A stretch of 10,203 nt of DNA from Acholeplasmatales bacterium (GTDB lineage: Bacteria; Bacillota_I; Bacilli_A; Acholeplasmatales; Anaeroplasmataceae): the NCBI GenBank assembly GCA_024681175.1, contig JAILBI010000268.1:1-10203 (forward strand). The letters are read 5' to 3'. The notes beneath the pieces are model-generated. The model saw only the letters and a list, made by a program, of their open reading frames with translations. It was not told the DNA's origin and did not search any database. This document shows positions 1 through 6,355 of the stretch, piece by piece. Position numbers and translations under genes: made by a program. The stretch's first letter is position 1. Each line of letters begins with the position of its first letter.

Positions 1-28
1 ATAAAAATTATTTCTTTTAAACTATTTT

Positions 29-71
29 TTGTATATTTTTTCTTTAAATAGAATAATTATAATTGTATAAT
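29..71 (+). promoter_or_regulatory. Probable promoter region of the fumarase-malic enzyme operon
   Basis: Two exact TATAAT boxes occur at 58-63 and 66-71, and a near match, AATAAT, at 52-57. The last has TTGTAT at 29-34 with a 17-base spacer; the 66-71 box has only a weak TTTAAA at 43-48. No box pairs with a good -35, so the active one cannot be chosen from sequence. All lie at a sensible distance from the start at 102. Confidence 0.4.
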
Positions 72-75
72 TATT
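52..75. repeat. Perfect AT-only inverted repeat upstream of the fumarase operon
   Basis: Two 10-base arms (AATAATTATA and TATAATTATT) are exact reverse complements separated by ATTG. The element lies 27 bases before the likely first start codon at 102. It could be a regulator binding site or part of the promoter. Because it contains almost only A and T in an AT-rich spacer, chance is a real alternative. Confidence 0.45.
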
Positions 76-89
76 AAGTAATTTTAATT

Positions 90-96
90 AGGATGG
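90..96 (+). promoter_or_regulatory. Ribosome binding site that decides the fumarase alpha start
   Basis: AGGATGG lies five bases before ATG 102 and overlaps the in-frame ATG at 93, so it supports the downstream start. Confidence 0.55.
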
Positions 97-101
97 ATTT
101 T

Positions 102-938
102 ATGAAAGAAATTGATGTAACCCAAATAATTGAAAATGTAAAAAAATTATGTATTGAATGTGCAACATTCGTATCTAATGATGCATTAGAAAGAATTAAA
201 AAGGCTAAGGATAATGAAAAAGGCTTAGCTAAAGAAATATTATCACAAATAATTGAAAATGATGAAATTGCCATAAAAGAAAATGTTCCATTATGCCAGG
301 ATACAGGTATTATGGTCGCATTTGTTGAAATCGGAAATGATGTTCATTTAAATGGTGATTTGTATGAAGCTATTAATGAAGGTGTAAGACAAGGATATAC
401 AGAAGGATATTTAAGAAAAAGTGTTTGTAAATCTCCTTTAAATAGAGTTAATACAAAAGATAATACACCTGCAATAGTTCATGTTAAATATAATATGGGT
501 GATAAATTAAAAATTACATTATGCCCTAAGGGTGCAGGATCTGAAAATATGAGTAAGGTTAAGATGCTTGTTCCTGCAGATGGTATAAATGGTATAAAAA
601 AATTTGTTAAGGATACAATTTTAGAAGCAGGTGGTAGATGCTGTCCTCCTATTATTGTAGGTCTTGGTATCGGTGGTGACCTTGAGAAATGTGCACTACT
701 TGCTAAAGAGGCTTTAACAAGAGATTTAGATGATACATCTTCTGATAATGATGCTAAAAAACTTGAAGATGAATTATTAAAAGAAATAAATGAGCTTAAT
801 GTTGGCCCTATGGGTCTTGGTGGTAAAACTACATGCTTAGCAGTAAAGGTTAATTTATATGCATGTCATATTGCATCATTACCTGTTGCAATTAATATTC
901 AATGCCATGCATCTAGACATAGGAGTGTAGAATTATGA
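102..938 (+). CDS. Fumarate hydratase, class I, alpha subunit
   Basis: This is the iron-sulfur-binding N-terminal half of a class I (oxygen-sensitive 4Fe-4S) hydro-lyase, which with the beta subunit reversibly hydrates fumarate to L-malate in the cytoplasm. Visible family motifs are PLCQDTG (Cys65), PKGAGSEN, CCPPIIVGLGIGG (Cys180/181), GPMGLGGKTT and NIQCHASRH (Cys268). Cys65, Cys181 and Cys268 are the likely cluster ligands by analogy with E. coli FumA. The 278 residues are normal for the separate alpha subunit. I chose ATG 102 over ATG 93 because AGGATGG at 90-96 sits five bases before 102 but overlaps 93, and MKEIDV matches how the family usually begins. The TGA stop overlaps the beta-subunit ATG (ATGA). 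L-tartrate dehydratase alpha is the main alternative; the adjacent malic enzyme favours fumarase. Confidence 0.93.
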   Translation: MKEIDVTQIIENVKKLCIECATFVSNDALERIKKAKDNEKGLAKEILSQIIENDEIAIKENVPLCQDTGIMVAFVEIGNDVHLNGDLYEAINEGVRQGYTEGYLRKSVCKSPLNRVNTKDNTPAIVHVKYNMGDKLKITLCPKGAGSENMSKVKMLVPADGINGIKKFVKDTILEAGGRCCPPIIVGLGIGGDLEKCALLAKEALTRDLDDTSSDNDAKKLEDELLKEINELNVGPMGLGGKTTCLAVKVNLYACHIASLPVAINIQCHASRHRSVEL

Positions 939-1459
939 TAATTAGATATCCTATAGATAAAGATAAATTAAAAGATTTACATGCTGGTGATACAGTTGAA
1001 TTTGAAGGTGTTATTTTAACATCAAGAGATGCAGCTCATATGAGAGTTGAACAAATGGTAAATGAAGGAAAAAAATTACCAGTTGATTATAATGATTCAT
1101 TTATTTATTATGCAGGTCCAACTCCAACAAAGCCTGGGCAAGTAATTGGTTCAATTGGACCTACTACTTCTTCTAGAATGGATAAATTTGCTCCATTAAT
1201 GACTAAATTAAATGTTACTGCAACAATTGGTAAAGGACCAAGAAGTAAAGAATGTAGTCAATATTATAAAGATAATCATATATTATATTTTATTACTACA
1301 GGTGGATGTGGAGCTTTACTTGCAAAATCTGTTGTAGAGGCTAAAGAAATTGCATTTTTTGATTTAGGACCTGAATCAGTTAAGATGTTAAAGGTTAAAA
1401 ATTTTAAAATGATTTGTGCCATTGATTATTATGGTAATGATATATTTGAAAGGAATTAA
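935..1459 (+). CDS. Fumarate hydratase, class I, beta subunit
   Basis: This is the C-terminal-half partner of the class I fumarase, supplying substrate-binding residues to the alpha-beta enzyme. Family motifs are TSRDAAHMR near residue 30, YYAGPTPTKPGQ (59-70), GPTTSSRMD, IGKGPRS, TTGGCGALL and, near the C-terminus, FDLGPESVKMLKV and IDYYGND. At 174 residues it has the usual length for a free-standing beta subunit. Its ATG overlaps the alpha TGA stop by four bases, and AGGAG at 921-925 lies nine bases upstream inside the alpha gene. This suggests translational coupling and 1:1 production. The tartrate dehydratase beta subunit is the alternative, less likely beside malic enzyme. Confidence 0.93.
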   Translation: MIIRYPIDKDKLKDLHAGDTVEFEGVILTSRDAAHMRVEQMVNEGKKLPVDYNDSFIYYAGPTPTKPGQVIGSIGPTTSSRMDKFAPLMTKLNVTATIGKGPRSKECSQYYKDNHILYFITTGGCGALLAKSVVEAKEIAFFDLGPESVKMLKVKNFKMICAIDYYGNDIFERN

Positions 1460-1461
1460 TT

Positions 1462-2649
1462 ATGGGTATTAAAGAAGATTCATTAAAGCTACATGAAGAA
1501 AAACATGGTAAGCTTGAAATTAATAGTAAAGTAAAAATTAAAAATTTACAGGATTTAGCATTAGCATACACTCCAGGTGTTGCATATGCATGTAAAGAAA
1601 TTGAAGCAAATAAGGAAGATGTTTATAGATATACATCTAAATCTAATATGGTTGCAGTTATAACTGATGGTTCTGCTGTATTAGGATTAGGTAATATTGG
1701 ACCTTATGCTGCTATTCCAGTAATGGAAGGTAAATCTATATTATTAAAAGAATTAGGTGGTGTAGATTCATTTCCTTTATGTCTTAAAACACAAGATGTT
1801 GAAGAAATTATTAAAACTTGTAAATATTTAGAGCCTACACTTGGTGCAATAAACCTTGAAGATATTTCAGCTCCAAGATGTGTAACAATTGAAAGAAGAT
1901 TAAAGGAAGAGATGGATATTCCTGTATTCCATGATGATCAACATGGTACAGCAATTATTGTATCTTCTGCATTTATTAATATTGAAAGATTTACAAAGAA
2001 AAAATTATCTACAATGACAGTTGTAATGTCTGGAACTGGTGCAGCTGGTTCTTCTGTAGCTAGAATGCTTAAAAAAGTAGGCGTAGGAAAGATTTATGCT
2101 TATGATATTACAGGTGTTATTGATAAAAAGAAATATGATTCATATAATTTCTTAATTAAGGAATTAATTGATGATGGTATTTATGATACACCAGAAAATC
2201 ATGATAATACTTTAGCATCTATTATGAAGGGTGCAAATGCATTTGTTGGAGTATCAGCACCAAATCTTGTTACTAAAGAAATGGTTAAATCAATGGCTGA
2301 AAATCCAATTGTATTTGCAATGGCAAATCCAGTACCTGAAATTAGTTATCCTGATGCAATTGAAGCTGGTGCTTATATTGCAGGTTCAGGAAGATCTGAT
2401 TATCCAAATCAAATTAATAATGTATTAGCATTCCCTGGTATCTTTAGAGGCGCTTTAGATGTAAGAGCAACTAAAATTAATGAAGAAATGAAGCTAGCAG
2501 CTGCTAAAGCTATTGCATATGTAATTTCAGATGATGAATTATCAAAAGATCATATTGTTCCTGAAGCATTTGATAAAAGAGTTGTCCCTGCAGTTGCTAA
2601 AGCAGTTGCTGAAGAAGCAATTAAAACTGGTGTTGCAAAATCTAAATAA
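1462..2649 (+). CDS. NAD(P)-dependent malic enzyme (malate dehydrogenase, decarboxylating)
   Basis: The enzyme oxidatively decarboxylates L-malate to pyruvate and CO2 with reduction of NAD(P)+. The 395 residues contain the malic N-domain motif AYTPGVA (35-41), TDGSAVLGLGNIGP (68-81), GKSILLKELGG (90-100) with a likely catalytic Lys91, the metal-binding NLEDISAPR (131-139; Glu133, Asp134) and FHDDQHGTA (156-164). The Rossmann loop GTGAAG is at 191-196, followed by FAMANPVPE and the late FPGIFRGALD motif. This is the short bacterial form without the phosphotransacetylase-like tail of MaeB-type enzymes. The gene starts two bases after the beta-subunit stop, with AAGGA (1450-1454) inside the end of that gene. 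Co-transcription with fumarase suggests a fumarate-malate-pyruvate route. NAD versus NADP preference cannot be read safely. Confidence 0.95.
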   Translation: MGIKEDSLKLHEEKHGKLEINSKVKIKNLQDLALAYTPGVAYACKEIEANKEDVYRYTSKSNMVAVITDGSAVLGLGNIGPYAAIPVMEGKSILLKELGGVDSFPLCLKTQDVEEIIKTCKYLEPTLGAINLEDISAPRCVTIERRLKEEMDIPVFHDDQHGTAIIVSSAFINIERFTKKKLSTMTVVMSGTGAAGSSVARMLKKVGVGKIYAYDITGVIDKKKYDSYNFLIKELIDDGIYDTPENHDNTLASIMKGANAFVGVSAPNLVTKEMVKSMAENPIVFAMANPVPEISYPDAIEAGAYIAGSGRSDYPNQINNVLAFPGIFRGALDVRATKINEEMKLAAAKAIAYVISDDELSKDHIVPEAFDKRVVPAVAKAVAEEAIKTGVAKSK

Positions 2650-2664
2650 TAAATATATTTAATC

Positions 2665-2692
2665 GATGGTCTTAATTGACCATCTTTTTTTT
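2665..2692 (+). terminator. Rho-independent terminator of the fumarase-malic enzyme operon
   Basis: GATGGTC (2665-2671) and GACCATC (2678-2684) form a 7-bp stem around a 6-base loop, followed by eight T residues. It begins 15 bases after the malic enzyme stop. Confidence 0.88.
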
Positions 2693-2720
2693 ACTATAAA
2701 ACCTATATTTAATTTTGCGT

Positions 2721-2761
2721 AAAAAAAAAGTATGATTCAAAATTATTGAATCATACTTTTT
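2721..2761 (-). terminator. Terminator of the 2764-3138 gene, probably bidirectional
   Basis: A perfect 16-bp stem (2725-2740 with 2746-2761) encloses a five-base loop. On the minus strand it is followed by a T tract from the A run at 2721-2729. The plus-strand side ends in TTTTT, so it could also back up the preceding plus-strand terminator between convergent genes. Confidence 0.85.
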
Positions 2762-2763
2762 AA

Positions 2764-3138
2764 TCAAGATATATAATATTTTCCAGGAAGTAGGTAAACA
2801 AAATCACCACTTAATAGATGTATCAAAACTTTTTTTTGTGAATCATCTAATTCATCAAATGGTTTTCCAAAAACATCATCCCAATTATAGTATCCTGGTC
2901 CTTTAATTCTTCTATATAATTGTGGCTTAATTTTACTAAAAATATTATATATGATAGGTGCTAAAACGGAATATCCATATTGCCTTGTTTCTTCTATCGC
3001 CTTTTCCATTTTTTCACCATTTTTAGTTCCATCTTTCATACTATATTTAAGTGCTTTTAAGTATAGATTATAGTACTTATCATATATTTTTTCTAATTCA
3101 GGAAACTGATTAAAATCAAACTTTACGCTTCTATTCAT
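2764..3138 (-). CDS. Hypothetical protein of unknown function
   Basis: I do not recognise this 124-residue protein. It is soluble-looking, with no signal peptide or membrane helix. The N-terminal half is predicted helical and lysine/tyrosine-rich (ELEKIYDKYYNLYLKALKY); the middle has a YRRIKGPGYYNWDDVFGKPF stretch and the end is hydrophobic. ATG 3138 is preferred over TTG 3156 because AGAAG at 3149-3153 precedes it by ten bases and overlaps the TTG region. The gene stands alone between convergent terminators, with a TATAAT box upstream, so it is probably transcribed singly. The single Trp is TGG and the stop is TGA directly before a terminator, as expected for a real gene. Its role cannot be inferred from its neighbours. 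Confidence 0.7.
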   Translation of the reverse strand: MNRSVKFDFNQFPELEKIYDKYYNLYLKALKYSMKDGTKNGEKMEKAIEETRQYGYSVLAPIIYNIFSKIKPQLYRRIKGPGYYNWDDVFGKPFDELDDSQKKVLIHLLSGDFVYLLPGKYYIS

Positions 3139-3171
3139 TATCTTTATTCTTCTCAATAAAAAATCATTTTA

Positions 3172-3177
3172 ATTATA
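3172..3177 (-). promoter_or_regulatory. Possible -10 box of the 2764-3138 gene
   Basis: An exact TATAAT reads on the minus strand 33 bases before ATG 3138. No convincing -35 lies 16-18 bases upstream. The 3139-3269 spacer otherwise shows only AT-rich sequence. Confidence 0.3.
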
Positions 3178-3269
3178 ATACTTTTATAAAAAAAATAATA
3201 CATTTTTTAAATTGAAATTTATATAATTTTAATCTATTACTATTTACAAAATTCTTTATTTTAATAAAG

Positions 3270-3299
3270 AAAAAAGATGGATATATTTCTATATCCATC
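3270..3299 (-). terminator. Terminator of the large membrane-protein gene
   Basis: A 10-bp perfect stem (GATGGATATA at 3276-3285 with TATATCCATC at 3290-3299) has a TTTC loop on the plus strand. On the minus strand it is followed by six T residues (A run 3270-3275). It begins 13 bases after the stop codon of the 973-residue gene. Confidence 0.88.
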
Positions 3300-3312
3300 A
3301 ATTTTTTATATA

Positions 3313-6234
3313 TTATTCATTTGAGTCATCTTCAATTAAGCCAAATTCTCTTAATTGTTCTTCTGTAAATGGATTGCCGTTTGAATCAACATAATTTCCA
3401 TCATCATCTTGATATACAACAACATCACCATTTTCATCAGTCTCAGGAGCAGCATCTTCTTGAGCTTCTTCAACTACTTCTTCAGGTTGTTCTTCTTGAA
3501 CTTCTTCAGCTGGAGCTTCTTCATTTGCTACATCTTCAACAGCTTCATCTTGAACTGGAGCTTCTTCAACTACATCATCAGAAGCTTCTTCAGGTTGAGC
3601 TTGTCTTTCAACTGGAGCATCATTATAAGTTCCTTGTTCTTCTTCAGGAATTTCATCAACAATTTGGTCGATAGATGCTTGATCACGAACAATCTTAATT
3701 GCTGTACCAGAAGTACATAAAATCATCTTTAATGCATCAGCATCGAAATATTCAGCATAAATTCTTAATTTCTTATCTAATGTACCACGAGCTTTAATCT
3801 TTAATGTATTACCAGTCTTTAAGATATTTAAAGATTTTAATACATCTAATGTGATTTCAGCACCATCTACGAAGTGGTTATTTAATGTATCTAAGTAAAT
3901 TGCTGCAACTTTTTCAGGTTCATCTAATGGTTCACCTGGAATCATTGGTAAGTAATTTGCTAAATCATCAGGCATATCTTCAGGAATGCTCTTTACGTTG
4001 ATTGAATCAACTAAATAGTCATTGCTCATACCTAATGTAGCCATAATAGCTTCACCGTTAGGGATTAAGTCGCCCATATAATTTTGAGCTTCGAAATTCT
4101 TCTTAGGTTTAACACCTCTATTAGTCATTAAGATTTCAACGATTTCCTTGAAATACTTTAATGCACGATCAGATTTAACTCTAATCATTACTGGAACGTC
4201 TTTATATTGCTTCTTAGCTGACATATCCTTTAAATGATATTTAGGATTTTCTTCAACAAATGTTGGATCTAATGCTAAATATACTTTAATTGCTTTACCA
4301 CCAAGAGTAACCTTAGCAATTAATCCTTTATAACGATATGTTTCATATCTAGAAGATTGTCTTGGCTTACAACGATAAGATAATAATGTATTCTTAATTT
4401 CGTTATAATATTCCTTAGTTTCATAAGGAGCATACATCATCTTAGAGATGAATCTTCTCTTAATCTTCTTAACTTCACCAGTATTTTGGTCAACGATTTG
4501 GAAGTCTTGAGTAATGATTTGTTCTTCCTTAGTCTTTACATGTTCAGGTTTTTCTTCAACCTCTTCTTCAGCTTCTTCATCGTCGTCATCATCTTCGTCT
4601 TCTTCTTCATCATCAGCCTCTTCATCATCAGCTTCAGCTTCAGTTTCTTCAGATGCTTGTTCAACTACTTCTTCTGGTTGTTCTTCTTGAACTTCTTCTT
4701 GAGGTTCTTCCTCAACAACTTCTTCCTCAACGATTTCTTCTTCTTGAGGCTCTTCTTCAACTACTTCTTCCTCAACAACTTCTTCTTGAGGTTCTTCTTC
4801 AGTTTCGTCTTTACCATATACTTCTTCGTAAATCTTTTCGTCTTCTTCACTTAAAGCAAATGGATCTTTTTCTTCCTCTTCTTGCTTAGGTTCTTCAGCC
4901 TTTTCTTCTTCAACAAATGTATTTTCTTCTTCCTTAGCTTGTTCAGCTTGCTTTTGTTGTTCAGCTTGAGCAACAACTGCTAGAAGTGGATCGTAGCTTC
5001 TTAAACGAACGATTTGTAAAATTGCACCATATACGAACATTAATGCTAATGCAATGAATGCAATTAATAATACAATGTTATCAGTTAAAACGCTGAAATT
5101 ATCACCAATTACAGTTACTAATACATATGGAACTGCGAATGTACCAGCTAATAACATAGCAACTAATACGAAATCAACTTTTTCAATCTTAGTAGATTTG
5201 AATTTTCTTAATACTAATGTTAATACGATTAAGATTACAGAAATTACAATTGCTACTACTGATAAAATAGTAATTGTTGAATCTTTTACTGAACCAAATA
5301 ATGCTGCAATTGAATTACCTGGAACAAGTTTAGCAGCTGGAACTGCAAATGCAAATATAACTGCTAATGCAACTAATACTGCGCATGGAATTGAGAATGT
5401 GTTATAAGTTTGTAAGAAATATGTTCTAACCTTATGTGAAGAGTTAGGATATGCTTTATCCTTATTATAAGTAAAGCCTCTTACTAGTAAGATTCCTCCG
5501 AATAAACCGAAGAATAATAATACTAATTTTAATACTGGAACAGATACAACGCCTGCGCCAATGAATAAGAAATATAATGCTCCAACGAAGAATACAGCAC
5601 ATCCGAAATCGAATAATGTTGTTTCAGCATTTCTATCAAGTGCTGAAATTAAAGCAACAATTCCTAATAATAAAGCGCCACCTAATAATAAATATTTATT
5701 GTTTATTACTGTTGCACCCAAATCCCATAAGCCTTCTTTAGCTACGAAATATAAGCCTACTGCTGCTGCTACACCAAGTACTAAAATGATAATTGGATTA
5801 TATTTTCCAGCAAGTGAACCATAATAATTCTTTGAACTAACTGGTTCAGCATCGTTAGAATAAATAAATCTAACAATAATTTCAGCTAAGAATACAACTG
5901 CTAAAACAATGTATACGATCATTGTCTTTGAGCTTGTTTCTTTAGCAAGTAATACCATTACTAGTACAACAATTGATGAGATTAAACCAGAAACTCTTAA
6001 GAAATCGAGTAATCCAATCTTCTCACTCTTAATGCTTGTTAGGCCGATAACTGCAAATCCAATTAATGAAGCCATTAATGCACCATAAACGATATCAGTA
6101 ACATTAGGACCTAATACATTAGTTGATTTGTAAACGAAATAGCCTAAAACACCGTAAATAATCGCAACTAAAAGAGTTGAAAAAATTCCATAACCCTTAA
6201 AATACGATTTGAAATAATTAGTTTTTTGACCCAA
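3313..6234 (-). CDS. Multi-domain membrane protein with acidic repeat linker and uL15-like C-terminal domain
   Basis: This 973-residue protein has no name I can give. Residues about 16-410 form roughly 12 hydrophobic helices. Loops after even-numbered helices are Lys/Arg-rich (for example 252-278 and 343-354), so the N-terminus and the long C-terminal part are predicted cytoplasmic. Residues 421-566 are a Glu/Asp-rich linker with a 14-15-residue repeat (479-514) and a pure acidic run near 541-560. Residues about 592-714 (KRRFISKMM, YYNEIKNTLLSY, VYLALDP, KSDRALKYFKEIVE) resemble a conserved domain of Firmicutes hypothetical proteins without known function. Residues 793-849 (ITLDVLKSLNILKTGNTLKI, RGTLDKKL) resemble the C-terminal region of ribosomal protein uL15. 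A second acidic tail (about 863-930) ends with QDDDGNYVDSNGNPF. The start is TTG, supported by AAGGGG at 6244-6249. Own promoter and terminator make it monocistronic. Gene reality is certain; function is unknown. Confidence 0.9.
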   Translation of the reverse strand: MGQKTNYFKSYFKGYGIFSTLLVAIIYGVLGYFVYKSTNVLGPNVTDIVYGALMASLIGFAVIGLTSIKSEKIGLLDFLRVSGLISSIVVLVMVLLAKETSSKTMIVYIVLAVVFLAEIIVRFIYSNDAEPVSSKNYYGSLAGKYNPIIILVLGVAAAVGLYFVAKEGLWDLGATVINNKYLLLGGALLLGIVALISALDRNAETTLFDFGCAVFFVGALYFLFIGAGVVSVPVLKLVLLFFGLFGGILLVRGFTYNKDKAYPNSSHKVRTYFLQTYNTFSIPCAVLVALAVIFAFAVPAAKLVPGNSIAALFGSVKDSTITILSVVAIVISVILIVLTLVLRKFKSTKIEKVDFVLVAMLLAGTFAVPYVLVTVIGDNFSVLTDNIVLLIAFIALALMFVYGAILQIVRLRSYDPLLAVVAQAEQQKQAEQAKEEENTFVEEEKAEEPKQEEEEKDPFALSEEDEKIYEEVYGKDETEEEPQEEVVEEEVVEEEPQEEEIVEEEVVEEEPQEEVQEEQPEEVVEQASEETEAEADDEEADDEEEDEDDDDDEEAEEEVEEKPEHVKTKEEQIITQDFQIVDQNTGEVKKIKRRFISKMMYAPYETKEYYNEIKNTLLSYRCKPRQSSRYETYRYKGLIAKVTLGGKAIKVYLALDPTFVEENPKYHLKDMSAKKQYKDVPVMIRVKSDRALKYFKEIVEILMTNRGVKPKKNFEAQNYMGDLIPNGEAIMATLGMSNDYLVDSINVKSIPEDMPDDLANYLPMIPGEPLDEPEKVAAIYLDTLNNHFVDGAEITLDVLKSLNILKTGNTLKIKARGTLDKKLRIYAEYFDADALKMILCTSGTAIKIVRDQASIDQIVDEIPEEEQGTYNDAPVERQAQPEEASDDVVEEAPVQDEAVEDVANEEAPAEEVQEEQPEEVVEEAQEDAAPETDENGDVVVYQDDDGNYVDSNGNPFTEEQLREFGLIEDDSNE
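3470..3507. repeat. C-terminal copy of a 38-base near-identical internal repeat
   Basis: This segment encodes EEVQEEQPEEVVE (residues 910-922) and matches 4661-4698 at 37 of 38 bases, in the same orientation. The sole difference (A here, T there) is synonymous. Confidence 0.8.
4661..4698. repeat. Linker copy of the 38-base near-identical internal repeat
   Basis: It encodes the same EEVQEEQPEEVVE (residues 513-525) as 3470-3507. The two copies are about 1.19 kb apart within one gene. Confidence 0.8.
4693..4800. repeat. Coding tandem repeat of the acidic linker
   Basis: The segment encodes two and a half copies of a 14-15-residue unit, EEEPQEEVVEEEVV, at residues 479-492, 493-507 and 508-514. 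The DNA is dominated by TTC, CTC and CAA-type words (GAA/GAG codons on the coding strand), making length change by slippage plausible. Confidence 0.8.
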
Positions 6235-6243
6235 ATTAAATCA

Positions 6244-6249
6244 CCCCTT
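6244..6249 (-). promoter_or_regulatory. Ribosome binding site supporting a TTG start
   Basis: AAGGGG on the minus strand, within AAGGGGTGA, lies nine bases before TTG 6234. No ATG sits at a comparable spacing, so the TTG is accepted as the start of the large membrane-protein gene. Confidence 0.65.
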
Positions 6250-6266
6250 ATCATCAAAGATACTTT

Positions 6267-6295
6267 ATTTTATTATTATTTTGAATTATTTGCAA
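6267..6295 (-). promoter_or_regulatory. Probable promoter of the large membrane-protein gene
   Basis: On the minus strand TTGCAA (6295-6290) and TAAAAT (6272-6267) are separated by exactly 17 bases. They match the sigma-A consensus at 4 and 5 of 6 positions. The site lies between the phoH terminator and the gene, in the right place for a separate transcript. Confidence 0.5.
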
Positions 6296-6306
6296 TATGT
6301 TTTAAT

Positions 6307-6346
6307 AAAAAAAGTGCGTTTTTTACGCAAAAAACGGCACTTTTTT
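6307..6346 (-). terminator. Terminator after phoH, near-symmetric
   Basis: A long hairpin pairs AAAAAA-GTGC-GTTTTTT (6308-6324) with AAAAAAC-g-GCAC-TTTTTT (6329-6346). The loop is ACGC and one G is bulged. On the minus strand it ends in a run of seven T residues (A run 6307-6313). It starts ten bases after the phoH stop and separates that operon from the next gene. Confidence 0.85.
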
Positions 6347-6355
6347 AAAAATTTT

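Noticed and set aside
936..938. Possible TGA-as-tryptophan recoding (Mollicutes code)
   Set aside because: TGA ends the fumarase alpha gene exactly at the ATGA overlap and ends the 2764-3138 gene just before a terminator. Trp codons in that gene, the large membrane protein and lon are TGG.
4486..4854. Plus-strand open frames opposite the acidic linker, also 3369-3720 and 4653-4889
   Set aside because: They read as Phe/Leu-rich or Leu/Gln/His-rich low complexity, the expected complement of GAA/GAG-rich coding DNA. They have no ribosome binding sites or recognisable domains.
5054..5824. Plus-strand frames of 117 and 87 codons opposite the membrane helices
   Set aside because: They are Asn/Thr/Ala-rich shadows of hydrophobic codons in the real minus-strand gene, without start signals.
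6307..6346. Near-palindrome considered as a mobile-element end or attachment site
   Set aside because: Its position just after phoH and its flanking A/T runs are fully explained by a terminator. No duplicated target or transposase gene is nearby.
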